DNA of 33,578 bases, taken from assembly GCA_014240385.1 (NCBI GenBank), contig JAAZXA010000065.1, positions 1 to 33,578 on the forward strand. The letters are read 5' to 3'. This document shows, piece after piece, positions 7,581 to 15,680 of the stretch (positions within the stretch are counted from its first letter, which is position 1; each line of letters opens with the position of its first letter). The notes under the pieces were generated by a model that did not search any database, was not told the origin of the DNA, and saw nothing but the letters and a program-made list of their open reading frames with translations. Origin of the DNA: Methanobacteriota archaeon (GTDB lineage: Archaea; Thermoplasmatota; Poseidoniia; Poseidoniales; Poseidoniaceae). The position numbers and the translations under genes are program-made.

Positions 7581-9152
7581 ATGCAACCTGTTCGTCTTGA
7601 AGGACTACCCCCTCTAAGGGAGAACCCATTCAATGGGCGACCACTTGAGAAAAGTGAACATCATCTATTGGGTGGAAGAGATACCATCATCTCTTCCTTA
7701 ACTTCACTGATTAGGCAACGCTCAGCAAGGATGATTATTTTGAAAGGCGAAAGAGGAAGTGGTAGAACTTCCTTTATTCATGCCCTTGCTTCACAAACTG
7801 AAAAGCACCATTCATTCACATTGTTCCCAGAAGTCAACCATGTATCTCGCCTACTCGATGAAACTTACTCAATGTTAGTTGGTTTCGAAAGGCCAGCCCA
7901 TACCACTGCGATGATAGATCAAATGGTCAATGCCGTGGTTGGATTCCAAGGCCCTCTTCAATTATTGAGTTATGATTTCCCAAGTGCCTCTGGCCCACAA
8001 TTATGCAATGTCCTCCAAGGAATGAGTCCTGCATTAAAGCGACTTAAAGCCATGGTAATCATCAGTTTAACTCCCGAGCAAGAACAGGCTTTTTCCGAGG
8101 ACCTGTTAAACGAGTTTGATTCAATAATTGAACTAGAACCCATGTTCGAAGATGGCGTTAGAGAGGTAATCGAAAAAAGGGTCTCTTCAGTTTCCCGTCG
8201 GACCTGGAGTCCACAATCATCCTTTATTGAATCAATTAGAGAACTAAGTGGAGGACATGTTGGCCGCTTAATGAGAAAGATGCGGGACTTTGTAGATGAA
8301 TCACGCATGAGTGGCAGCCAAGTCGATTCTGTAGGAGAATGGCAAAATGAAGAAGAGCCAAGCAAGCAAAATGCTCACAGTACTTTTACTGATGGCGAAG
8401 CAGAAGAATTGGAAGAGGAGGATGCCTCTGATGTCGATTTCACCAGCAAGGAAATCTTTGAAGAACAAAATTTCTCTTTAGATGAACAAGAAGAACCACC
8501 CCTTCCGCCTGCTTCGATGACTGGCATCGAAAAAAGAAAAGCGCCTCAGCCTCAGACTCAATTACCAACAGGAATGTTTCGGTCTCTAGCAAAAAGAAAT
8601 AGAGATTCTATGTCTGATCCAGGGTTTGCAAATGTAGTAGAAAATGAAATGCCACCTGAACTCCCACTTCCAATGCACCAAGATGATGAAGCCGATCTAT
8701 GGATTGAAGATTCAGCTCCCTTGGTAGAAGAAGAAGTTTACACCCCCCTCCCTCCTGCTCAAAGTAATAACCTAGATTGGCAGCAATTACCTCAACCGCC
8801 TAGCACTGCAAATCCATATTCGGGACTAGCCAAAAGACTAGCAGGATTGACCCCTAAAAAACCGAGGTGGCAAAGTCAAAGCCTACCATTGAAAGTGGAA
8901 AAGTTGCGTGCTTTAAGTGACAATGAAAGAATTATTTTGGAAGTAGCAATACACCGTGAATTCTCCCCTTCTGATGAGGAACTTCGGAAAACTCTGTTCA
9001 TAAAGCGTCCACGGATGTCCCAACTTTCTAATGGCCTCTACCGAGCCGGCATCCTTCAAACTCGTCAACAAGGAAGGAGTCGCTGGTTTAGTTTGACAAA
9101 TGATGCGCGTGCCCAATTAGCGGCATGGGGATTATTGGAGGTGGAAGCATGA
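7581..9152 (+). CDS. Degenerate AAA ATPase with C-terminal winged helix
   Basis: Not a recognised named protein. An N-terminal AAA/Orc1-Cdc6-like domain (about 25-240) has a P-loop-like GERGSGRTS at 56-64 where Arg62 replaces the usual lysine. There is no clear DE Walker B: the expected strand reads QLLSYDF (127-133). A sensor-1-like KAMVIISLT strand and a sensor-2-like GGHVGRLMRK (224-233) follow. Residues ~245-435 form an acidic, proline-rich linker containing GIEKR, SLAKR (335-339), ELPLP (360-364) and GLAKR (415-419), echoing the SMC and ScpB tails. Residues ~437-523 look like a winged helix ending in an aromatic-rich wing (RSRWFSLT). It heads a plus-strand unit overlapping the next gene by ATGA. 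A DNA-binding adaptor linked to condensin or replication is inferred, not shown. Confidence 0.8.
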   Translation: MQPVRLEGLPPLRENPFNGRPLEKSEHHLLGGRDTIISSLTSLIRQRSARMIILKGERGSGRTSFIHALASQTEKHHSFTLFPEVNHVSRLLDETYSMLVGFERPAHTTAMIDQMVNAVVGFQGPLQLLSYDFPSASGPQLCNVLQGMSPALKRLKAMVIISLTPEQEQAFSEDLLNEFDSIIELEPMFEDGVREVIEKRVSSVSRRTWSPQSSFIESIRELSGGHVGRLMRKMRDFVDESRMSGSQVDSVGEWQNEEEPSKQNAHSTFTDGEAEELEEEDASDVDFTSKEIFEEQNFSLDEQEEPPLPPASMTGIEKRKAPQPQTQLPTGMFRSLAKRNRDSMSDPGFANVVENEMPPELPLPMHQDDEADLWIEDSAPLVEEEVYTPLPPAQSNNLDWQQLPQPPSTANPYSGLAKRLAGLTPKKPRWQSQSLPLKVEKLRALSDNERIILEVAIHREFSPSDEELRKTLFIKRPRMSQLSNGLYRAGILQTRQQGRSRWFSLTNDARAQLAAWGLLEVEA

Positions 9153-10189
9153 ACGTCAAAGAGAGCGGGTGGAATGTTGCTTGGTCATGGGAATCAGCAA
9201 ACAATGTAGCAGGCCTGTGCATGACAAACAAGGGAATCGCAGTAGCAACTGGACTCGAGATTATCCTCATTGATGATGATGGCTCAGCCCTGTGGAAATC
9301 TTCTCTTCCTTTCAGAACCTTTTCAATTGCAGTCGCTGAAGGGGTTTTGGGGGTTTTAGCAGGACATGGTTTTCATGTTCTCAAACTTGCTGATGGAACT
9401 CAATTACATGAAGGGAGAGCCACCAGTGGCGGCTTCTCTGACCTCCTTCCACGACCAGGAGGGGGATGGGTGTTAGCAGATAGAAAAGGGCACCTCCACC
9501 TCTTCAATACCGAAGGTCGTGGAATGAGAAGGCTACAAGCAGGAAATATTAGAAAACTCGTAGGTTGGTTTGACCGTGAACATTTACTCGTTCATGATGA
9601 AGAAGGACATATCTGCTGCATAAGAATGGTAGGTGAAGATTCACAAAGGCGAATTGAAGAACGTAAATGGAGTTGGTGCAGTAGACTTGAGGAAGGAAGA
9701 ATGATTCTTCAGGCAGCAGATGGAGGTATGTGGGAAGGAGTACCTCACCCATTCGGCTGGGATATTATCGATAGAGTAGAAAATGTGGTCATGGAACCTC
9801 TTGATGGAACTAGAGCAGTGGACGGCTGGTGGATATTGGGAATTAATGGGATATTATCACGAATTCCCCCTATAGAAGATGACTTTGTACTGGATGGGGG
9901 CGATATGCTTACCGGTGATGGTTCAACCACATTAGTTAGTTCAACTAGAGAAGGATTGTTGCGCTGGTGGGAAGCGCCTAATAGCGCATTAAAGAGAAAA
10001 AGAAGGGTTCAGTCGGAGGTTGCTCAAGCAAGAGAGGACCTCGATTGGGATAATCGCAAGCAGGTATTCCTCGCTGCTAGAGATGCAGAAGATAATGGGC
10101 AATTATCCAAGGCTGCTGAACTTTACCAAAAACTTGGCCGCAGTGAAGATGTTCGAAGAATCCTAAAATTGAAGAGAGAAGAGGTGTAA
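9149..10189 (+). CDS. Beta-propeller-like protein with helical C-terminal tail
   Basis: No named family is recognised. The 346-residue product is built of repeating short beta strands with Gly-Asp turns (for example LIDDDGSALWKSSL, VLKLADGT, HLHLFNTEGRG), typical of WD40 or PQQ-like propellers. The last ~60 residues are helical and charged, ending with a TPR-like segment AEDNGQLSKAAELYQKLGR. I start at ATG 9149 rather than the in-frame ATG at 9125, because GGAGGTGG at 9137-9144 is well placed and the start then overlaps the upstream TGA as ATGA. No signal peptide is seen, so it is probably cytoplasmic. Coupling suggests it works with the AAA/winged-helix protein, perhaps as a scaffold. Confidence 0.78.
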   Translation: MNVKESGWNVAWSWESANNVAGLCMTNKGIAVATGLEIILIDDDGSALWKSSLPFRTFSIAVAEGVLGVLAGHGFHVLKLADGTQLHEGRATSGGFSDLLPRPGGGWVLADRKGHLHLFNTEGRGMRRLQAGNIRKLVGWFDREHLLVHDEEGHICCIRMVGEDSQRRIEERKWSWCSRLEEGRMILQAADGGMWEGVPHPFGWDIIDRVENVVMEPLDGTRAVDGWWILGINGILSRIPPIEDDFVLDGGDMLTGDGSTTLVSSTREGLLRWWEAPNSALKRKRRVQSEVAQAREDLDWDNRKQVFLAARDAEDNGQLSKAAELYQKLGRSEDVRRILKLKREEV

Positions 10190-10191
10190 TC

Positions 10192-10485
10192 ATGGGAAAT
10201 GAACTCGTTAGCATCGAATTAGTCGAAAAATACCTCGAATTAACTAGACGCGCCAGAGAAAAAGCAACTCCGCTAGTCGAGAAAGATAGCGATGAAGAGT
10301 TGAGACTGCAAAGCATGTTGAGAATGGCTGATGATTATTCTCATGATGCAAAGCACTTCATGCTCAAGGGGGACTTGGTTCGAGCATTTGGAGCAATAAA
10401 CTACGCCCATGCATGGATCGACGCTGGAGTCAGAATCGGCTTGCTAGATGGGCACGGAGATGATGAACTGTTTACCTTGCCTTAG
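10192..10485 (+). CDS. DUF357 family protein
   Basis: This 97-residue, all-helical, charged protein matches the archaeal DUF357 pattern. The recognisable core is ADDYSHDAKHFMLKGDLVRA followed by INYAHAWIDAGVRIGLL, corresponding to the family's D-x-x-Y-F-x-x-KGD and YA-x-x-WLDAGVRLG motifs. Function is unknown across the family. It starts two bases after the preceding stop, downstream of GAGAAGAGGTG, and completes the plus-strand unit that begins at 7581. Its stop overlaps the end of the convergent HTH regulator by four bases. Confidence 0.85.
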   Translation: MGNELVSIELVEKYLELTRRAREKATPLVEKDSDEELRLQSMLRMADDYSHDAKHFMLKGDLVRAFGAINYAHAWIDAGVRIGLLDGHGDDELFTLP

Positions 10486-10949
10486 TTTGACAAGGTGTCC
10501 ATATGCTCACTTAATTTAGTTAGTCGCCCTAATTTTTCATTCATCCCTTTTAGTTGGGTCGCTGCCTTTTCTCTATACATTGATGTGGCTGAATAAAACC
10601 CTTCATTCATTGAATAGATGTGCTTAGGGCGTCCTCGATTCAAATTGGCTACCTTTTCAACCTGTATTATTCCATCACCTTTCAATCGAGCAATGCCTAT
10701 GCTCACTTCAGGTTGCCTTAATTTACATAACTTCTGTAATTCACTACTTGAACTCGGTCCATTGGTTGATAAAGCAATCATGATTTTTGCAGCAAAGCCA
10801 TGGACACCGAATTGTTGCAATAATTCTACCAACTCTGAAACGGCTTCAATGGATAATAGTGAGTACTCATTGGTAGGGGTTCGGCTACTGGTATTTATTG
10901 CCATCATGATAGTTCCAACTACATCTAGACTTAAACTTCGCACCGGCAT
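10482..10949 (-). CDS. Winged-helix transcriptional regulator (TrmB/ArsR-like)
   Basis: A predicted DNA-binding regulator of 155 residues. A winged helix-turn-helix spans about 40-115: IMIALSTNGPSSSSELQKL then QPEVSIGIARLKGDGIIQVE, with a wing carrying RGRPKHIYS, a pattern common in TrmB-like regulators. Residues 120-152 form a helical, probably dimerising tail. Ligand and targets are unknown. No ribosome binding site precedes ATG 10949, but TTTATTA lies about 30 bases upstream on the coding strand, consistent with a leaderless mRNA. An alternative start at the Met pair near residue 15 is possible. It is last in the minus-strand block, with its own likely promoter. Confidence 0.78.
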   Translation of the reverse strand: MPVRSLSLDVVGTIMMAINTSSRTPTNEYSLLSIEAVSELVELLQQFGVHGFAAKIMIALSTNGPSSSSELQKLCKLRQPEVSIGIARLKGDGIIQVEKVANLNRGRPKHIYSMNEGFYSATSMYREKAATQLKGMNEKLGRLTKLSEHMDTLSN

Positions 10950-10975
10950 GAGCCGGAAAAAAAGGAAATTGGCAC

Positions 10976-10982
10976 TAATAAA
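10976..10982 (-). promoter_or_regulatory. TATA-like box for the HTH regulator
   Basis: On the minus strand TTTATTA lies in the short gap after the PIN gene stop, centred about 30 bases upstream of the regulator's ATG at 10949. This is the usual distance for a TATA box driving a leaderless archaeal transcript. It would give the regulator expression separate from the aIF2-gamma/PIN transcript. Confidence 0.45.
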
Positions 10983-11354
10983 CTAATCCGTTGCTAGCCT
11001 GAGGCGCTTCTTGGAAACCACTTCAATGACGCGACAAGAATAATCTATCAAGCGCTTCTTTAATTCTCTATCAACTGTCAATACGGCGCAATTCCGGTGG
11101 TTTGCCATATCCACTAACTGATCATCAGTGTGATTTGTAGACTCTTCAAGTGCCATTATCAATTCAGCTTTTGAATAAATCAACGGCAACAATAAATTTT
11201 TCTTTTCTTTTGCTAAGTCATCTAACTCATGCTTGACGTTTTCCAATAATAATAATTGGAAAGGTCCGACTAAACCATTGAGTGAAGTGTCGATGTTGAT
11301 TCCTGAATCAACAATAGCGACCCACCCACAAGTATCAATGAGGACCTCTTGCAT
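10983..11354 (-). CDS. PIN-domain nuclease (Fcf1/VapC9-like)
   Basis: A 123-residue single PIN domain, a metal-dependent RNase fold. Acidic active-site residues are visible: D7 in VLIDTC, E43 in NVKHELDDL, D77-D78 in TDDQLV and D95 in VLTVDRELK, in the expected order and spacing. The gene lies 15 bases downstream of aIF2-gamma on the same strand. In many archaea a PIN protein of this type accompanies aIF2-gamma and has been linked to rRNA processing by similarity to eukaryotic Fcf1/Utp24. No antitoxin-like partner is adjacent, which argues against a toxin-antitoxin role. RNA processing is therefore the favoured but inferred function. Confidence 0.88.
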   Translation of the reverse strand: MQEVLIDTCGWVAIVDSGINIDTSLNGLVGPFQLLLLENVKHELDDLAKEKKNLLLPLIYSKAELIMALEESTNHTDDQLVDMANHRNCAVLTVDRELKKRLIDYSCRVIEVVSKKRLRLATD

Positions 11355-11369
11355 GGCCTTAGCCCCTTC

Positions 11370-12608
11370 TCAGCAAATTGAACCATGGCCAATTAGGCGC
11401 CATCGTGAGCCCACTCGGCGAGAAAAGCTAACTCTAGCCCCCTTATCTGCACAAATCGGTAGGCGCAACTTCATTGTTGTAATTCCCTTGTCCGCTTTTG
11501 AAACAATTCCGACGGTGGTTGCTGTTGCTACATTGACCATCAGCATTTCATTTCCTCGTAATGGGTGAATAATTTCTGGCTCTTCACCTTCTGAAGCAAC
11601 CATCTTCTTCATCAATTGTACTTTTACATTGATTGTGTCGCGGATTTCAGGTAAATCCCCTTTCTTTGCCACAACTTGACCTGAAAGATTGTCAGCAGTT
11701 GTTGTCATTGGGTCCAATGGAGTTGCCATCCCGCATAGTCCACCTGCATGCATCTCATCAAGTGAATTACCACCGCCTTGCATACTGACAACTTTTGTTT
11801 CGATAAGGTCCCAACGAACTTTTCCATCGTTCTCAATCTTTCGACCTGGGCCAATGACAACCTCATCACCAACCTTGAAGATTCCTTCAACAATGCTACC
11901 TCCAACTACTCCGCCCTTCAACTTAGATGGACGGGATCCAGGCCGGTTAATGTCGAATGAACGAGCCACGTGCATGATAGCGCGCTCCTCATCATCTCTT
12001 TCTGGAGTTGGAATAAATGCTTCAATGGCTGCGATTAATATGTCCAAATTAACATCATGATGGGCAGATACTGGAATAACGGGGGCATCTTCAGCGATTG
12101 TTCCTTTGAGGAAGGACTTAATTTCTGCATGTGATTCAAGTGCCCTTTCCTTTGTGGCCAAGTCAATTTTATTCTGCACCACTACAATGTTTTTTATTCC
12201 TGCAATTTCCAGAGCCATCAAATGTTCACGAGTCTGCGGCTGTGGGCAAGTTTCATTGGCTGCGACCATCAATAATGCACCATCCATAATGCTTGCACCT
12301 GTAATCATGATAGCCATCAGAGTCTCGTGACCAGGTGCATCAACAAAGGAAACTACTCGAGCCAATTCTTTCCCTACATCCTTGCCACCATCTGGGCGGC
12401 GGCCGGTTGCATAGTGCTGCCCGTCTGCAGTTTTGTAGAAAGCCGTGTCCGCATATCCGAGTTTAATGCTGATTCCACGCTTGCGCTCTTCAGAGTGGGT
12501 GTCTGTCCAAACTCCACTAAGAGCTTGGGTCAAGGTGGTCTTGCCGTGGTCGACATGGCCTACTAATCCAATATTGACTTCAGGTTGCGTAGGAAGTTTA
12601 CGACCCAT
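11370..12608 (-). CDS. eif2g: Translation initiation factor aIF2 subunit gamma
   Basis: GTPase subunit of aIF2, which brings methionyl initiator tRNA to the small ribosomal subunit. GTPase motifs from ATG 12608: GHVDHGKT at 17-24, switch 1 RGISIKLGYAD at 44-54, DAPGH at 90-94, NKID at 146-149, then the two beta-barrel domains. A longer frame opens at TTG 12641 overlapping the S6e stop, but ATG 12608 has AAGGGGA nine bases upstream and gives 412 residues, the usual length. The segment after switch 1 (about 55-82), which carries a cysteine zinc knuckle in many archaeal and eukaryotic homologues, has no cysteine here. It lies between S6e and the PIN gene, a typical archaeal arrangement. Confidence 0.96.
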   Translation of the reverse strand: MGRKLPTQPEVNIGLVGHVDHGKTTLTQALSGVWTDTHSEERKRGISIKLGYADTAFYKTADGQHYATGRRPDGGKDVGKELARVVSFVDAPGHETLMAIMITGASIMDGALLMVAANETCPQPQTREHLMALEIAGIKNIVVVQNKIDLATKERALESHAEIKSFLKGTIAEDAPVIPVSAHHDVNLDILIAAIEAFIPTPERDDEERAIMHVARSFDINRPGSRPSKLKGGVVGGSIVEGIFKVGDEVVIGPGRKIENDGKVRWDLIETKVVSMQGGGNSLDEMHAGGLCGMATPLDPMTTTADNLSGQVVAKKGDLPEIRDTINVKVQLMKKMVASEGEEPEIIHPLRGNEMLMVNVATATTVGIVSKADKGITTMKLRLPICADKGARVSFSRRVGSRWRLIGHGSIC

Positions 12609-12637
12609 GCATTCATTCCCCTTCAGTCCAAACTTAC

Positions 12638-13108
12638 TCAATCTTCAGTGGATTCATCACTACCGCCGAAAATATCGGCGAGGGCTTTGTTTCCAGCCTC
12701 GATGACCTTCAAGTTTAGCTGTCGGGTATCATTGGTGACCACATTGCCACGGAAGTTTCGGCGCATGCGCATTCCATCTTCTTTGTAGCGGTAGCGGTTT
12801 CCTTTCTTGTGAACAATTTTATGACCTTTGAATCCAGTTCCAGCAGTGATTAGAACTGATTTTTTTGCGCCACCTTCAAGATCACTGCGCATTGGTGTTC
12901 CGGTCTTATCAGAACCACCGGAAATTGTTAATTTATAGCCTGCAAGGGTGTTTTCCCCTTCCCCTACGAAGATACCGTCGACAACGTCGCCGATTTTCTT
13001 GCCAAGGAATTGATTGTAGTTACTACCTGATACCTTCAAGGCATAACTACGGCCATTATTTTCTGGAGCAGTATCGTTGATTACTGCCACGAATTCATTG
13101 TCTGCCAT
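12638..13108 (-). CDS. rps6e: Ribosomal protein S6e
   Basis: Small-subunit ribosomal protein of archaea and eukaryotes. The family core is plain: FLGKKIGDVVDG, YKLTISGGSDKTGTPMR, a Gly/Lys-rich GFKGHKIVHKKGNRYR and the RRNFRGNVVTNDTRQLNLKV segment. Its 156 residues are slightly longer than many archaeal versions because of extra N-terminal residues and an acidic tail (SDESTED). GGAGT lies about nine bases upstream of ATG 13108. It directly precedes aIF2-gamma on the same strand. Confidence 0.95.
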   Translation of the reverse strand: MADNEFVAVINDTAPENNGRSYALKVSGSNYNQFLGKKIGDVVDGIFVGEGENTLAGYKLTISGGSDKTGTPMRSDLEGGAKKSVLITAGTGFKGHKIVHKKGNRYRYKEDGMRMRRNFRGNVVTNDTRQLNLKVIEAGNKALADIFGGSDESTED

Positions 13109-13180
13109 GTAAAGGACTCCTATTGCAGCCGCCCGACTGTCGACTCCTATTTAGCCCCACCGCAACTGAAACGAAGGCTT

Positions 13181-14401
13181 TCAAGCCCGCAGCCTCTTCT
13201 TGATGAGTGGTTGAAGGCGTTTTTCAAGGTCTGCGGGAAGCATGTGTGGCATCGAAAAATGCTGAGTTCTCCCCCGCCCTTCATTCAACCTGTCTACTCT
13301 CGCAACCAATAAATCACACTCCTCAAATTGCTTCAAGTATTTCCATAAAGTGGTATGGCCACGAGGTGCTTGTTCAAACTCCTCGCAAACTACGCGATAT
13401 AGAGTTTCAACATCGCCGCTGGTAATTTCAGTACGGTTTTTCAATCTTCTACAAACTGCAGTCAGCAATATCATCGCATGTGTTGCCAATTCATCGATGA
13501 TGATTTCAACGTGGTTTCCTGCTTTCACCATGCTTGAAATTTGTACATCCGCTGGTAGCACTTCCGACCTGCCATCTAATTCAGCGGATTTGGCGGCAGA
13601 ATCTAACAAATCAATCACAACTCTAGCATCACCACTTGCAGCAGCGGCTTCAGCAATCAACAAAATGATTGATTCATCGATACTTGAGGGGGTAAAAGCG
13701 AGACTGGCTCTCTGTTTGGCAATTCCGAATAGACCCTCTTTATCATAACCCTGAATTCGCAAGTGGCGGCTTCTCCCAAAGCGTGAGATGACCGCTCCTT
13801 CAAAGAGGTCTAAGATTTGTTCTTGGCTGATAAGAATAAGTGAAAGAGAACCTGTTGAATCTTGGTCTTCATCGATTCTCAAAAGCCTATAGACAAGGTC
13901 ATCACCAGACTTTCTAAGAAGGTGGTCGGCTTCGTCGAGGATGATTATTATATGCGAAGATGATTGCTTTAGTAAGCGCCTAACACTCGCTAATATCTCA
14001 CCTACTCCAAGACCCCTATCAGGGTGTCCAGGGGACAAATACTGAATCACCCGCTGCATTACTTGAGTTGGCGAAGGGTTGTTTCTACAATTGATGTGCA
14101 ACCAGCGAATATTACGCTTTTCGGCGTGGTGGCGACTGATATCTTCCACGAAGCGCCTACTAAGAGCGGTTTTTCCAGAACCAACTGGGCCAGTAATCAC
14201 CGCCCGACCACTTGAATTAGGGTTTTCTAATCCCGCAAACATCGATGCTAATTCGATTAGTTGTTGATCTCGACCAATTAATTCGGAAGGCAGATAGTCA
14301 TAGCCTAACATCTCGGGATGCTGCAGGACCAAACCTGCGCCTATACGGTCGAGCCAGGATGACATGGCTTTGGGAGGTGACCGCCAACCGTTATTGAACA
14401 T
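13181..14401 (-). CDS. cdc6: Orc1/Cdc6 replication initiator
   Basis: AAA+ protein that binds archaeal origins and helps load MCM. Numbering from the longest frame (TTG 14446): IGRDQQL at 57-63, Walker A GPVGSGKT at 86-93, Walker B IIIILDEADHL at 166-176, sensor-1 strand LSLILIS with Gln in place of the usual Asn, an arginine-containing VISRFGRSRHLRI, and sensor 2 GDARVVIDLL at 272-281. A C-terminal winged helix follows. The 14446 start would be TTG. I give ATG 14401 but the start is uncertain. No origin-like repeats are seen in the short gap upstream toward Dph2. Confidence 0.92.
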   Translation of the reverse strand: MFNNGWRSPPKAMSSWLDRIGAGLVLQHPEMLGYDYLPSELIGRDQQLIELASMFAGLENPNSSGRAVITGPVGSGKTALSRRFVEDISRHHAEKRNIRWLHINCRNNPSPTQVMQRVIQYLSPGHPDRGLGVGEILASVRRLLKQSSSHIIIILDEADHLLRKSGDDLVYRLLRIDEDQDSTGSLSLILISQEQILDLFEGAVISRFGRSRHLRIQGYDKEGLFGIAKQRASLAFTPSSIDESIILLIAEAAAASGDARVVIDLLDSAAKSAELDGRSEVLPADVQISSMVKAGNHVEIIIDELATHAMILLTAVCRRLKNRTEITSGDVETLYRVVCEEFEQAPRGHTTLWKYLKQFEECDLLVARVDRLNEGRGRTQHFSMPHMLPADLEKRLQPLIKKRLRA

Positions 14402-14525
14402 AGCCTCAGTCTTACTGCCTTTCAGTGGTATTTTCAATTGATTCAATACATTGCAATCCTAGTTATCTAAGCGCGGCAACTGAATTGTGCCTACTTGTCT
14501 AGATGTCCGATTTCTTTCAAGCTAG

Positions 14526-15644
14526 CTAAGGAATCTCGTCAAATTGGTAGCCATGCTCCCATTTCTTCTCACCAAGCGCAACTTCCAACTCAAATGGAGT
14601 GAGCAGGGGTTTGTCATATTTGACAGAATCATCAATAGCGATTCTTGGACAAGCAGTATTTACAAAGGCATCAACTGGATAGAAATTAATCAGTTCTGGG
14701 TCAACATGCTCTAGGGCTAGTAAATATCCCTTTTTCCCATGACTTTCCAGCATTCTTTTCATGCGTAAAGCCAGTGAACGTCGCATCTGACCGGGCTTTT
14801 CACCGATGAGAATCCCGTACCTTTGTGCATCTTGGCACATCATGATAAGGCCAAAGCGCTGCCTCAGGATGCCCTCTACAAATCCCAAAGATATCTCTCT
14901 GGCCTCAGTGGTGTATGGGTCAAGCAAAGCCAATGGCTTCCCTGTATGCAATACCAGACCGATTGGATGGAAGTCTCCTGACCCGAGGAATAGGTAATGC
15001 CCGATATCATCATCGTCGCCTGAATAATTACACCCAAGTACTTGACCTGGGAATGATAATCTCTCACCACCGGTTGGAATCTTGACATCAAAACCTGCAC
15101 TCTGAAGTCTTTCTTTGAAAGTCTCGAGGAGGTGTAAATGTTGTATTGACCCTACCAATCCAAGTTTTACATCAGATAATGGAGCGACTCTTCCAACTGC
15201 ATCAAGGAACCTCTCTTTAGCCTCTTCATCACTTAAGTCACTATGTGTAGACACAATGTCCTCCTTGGATAATCTTTGGAGAGCCATCTCACGATGCTTC
15301 TCAATAATAGGAATGACTGGAGCAAGTTCTGGATCGCCATCATATGTGACTGGAATGAAGTGGGTTGGCATGCCAGAATCGATATTCATCTGGCTGTGTC
15401 CCATATGAGCAACCAATTCAACACCCATCATTTTCATCTTATGGTGGACCAAGTCACAGGCCCCAAAACATGGGTCTGCAGCAAGGATGACCTTGGCTGC
15501 ACTTTCTGTTTCGATGCGGTCCATCAATTCTAGAGCCTGAATTTTCAATCCCTCAGGCAGTTGAAGAGCGACTAATCGAGTGTCTTCAGCCTTCAACCTC
15601 TCGACTAAATCGCTAACTTGGAAGTCATGCCTATCAAGGTCCAT
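14526..15644 (-). CDS. dph2: Diphthamide biosynthesis enzyme Dph2
   Basis: Catalyses the first step of diphthamide synthesis on elongation factor 2: transfer of the 3-amino-3-carboxypropyl group from S-adenosylmethionine by a [4Fe-4S] enzyme. Family features are LQLPEGLK near 28-34, ADPCFGACDL (C59), the cysteine in VLGCNYSG (C205) and the C-terminal VNTACPRIAIDD (C332), giving the three cluster cysteines in separate subdomains. Length (372) fits archaeal Dph2, which acts as a homodimer. It sits between the phosphoribosyltransferase and cdc6 on the minus strand and has no strong ribosome binding site. Confidence 0.94.
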   Translation of the reverse strand: MDLDRHDFQVSDLVERLKAEDTRLVALQLPEGLKIQALELMDRIETESAAKVILAADPCFGACDLVHHKMKMMGVELVAHMGHSQMNIDSGMPTHFIPVTYDGDPELAPVIPIIEKHREMALQRLSKEDIVSTHSDLSDEEAKERFLDAVGRVAPLSDVKLGLVGSIQHLHLLETFKERLQSAGFDVKIPTGGERLSFPGQVLGCNYSGDDDDIGHYLFLGSGDFHPIGLVLHTGKPLALLDPYTTEAREISLGFVEGILRQRFGLIMMCQDAQRYGILIGEKPGQMRRSLALRMKRMLESHGKKGYLLALEHVDPELINFYPVDAFVNTACPRIAIDDSVKYDKPLLTPFELEVALGEKKWEHGYQFDEIP

Positions 15645-15680
15645 ATTGGGGCCGCACTATTGATTGCTGATGAACCCTAC

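Noticed and set aside
10983-11354. VapC toxin of a toxin-antitoxin pair
   Set aside because: No small antitoxin gene is adjacent; linkage to aIF2-gamma favours an RNA-processing PIN protein.
14402-14525. Replication origin next to cdc6
   Set aside because: The gap is short and shows no repeats; the repeat cluster at 7385-7441 is a better candidate.
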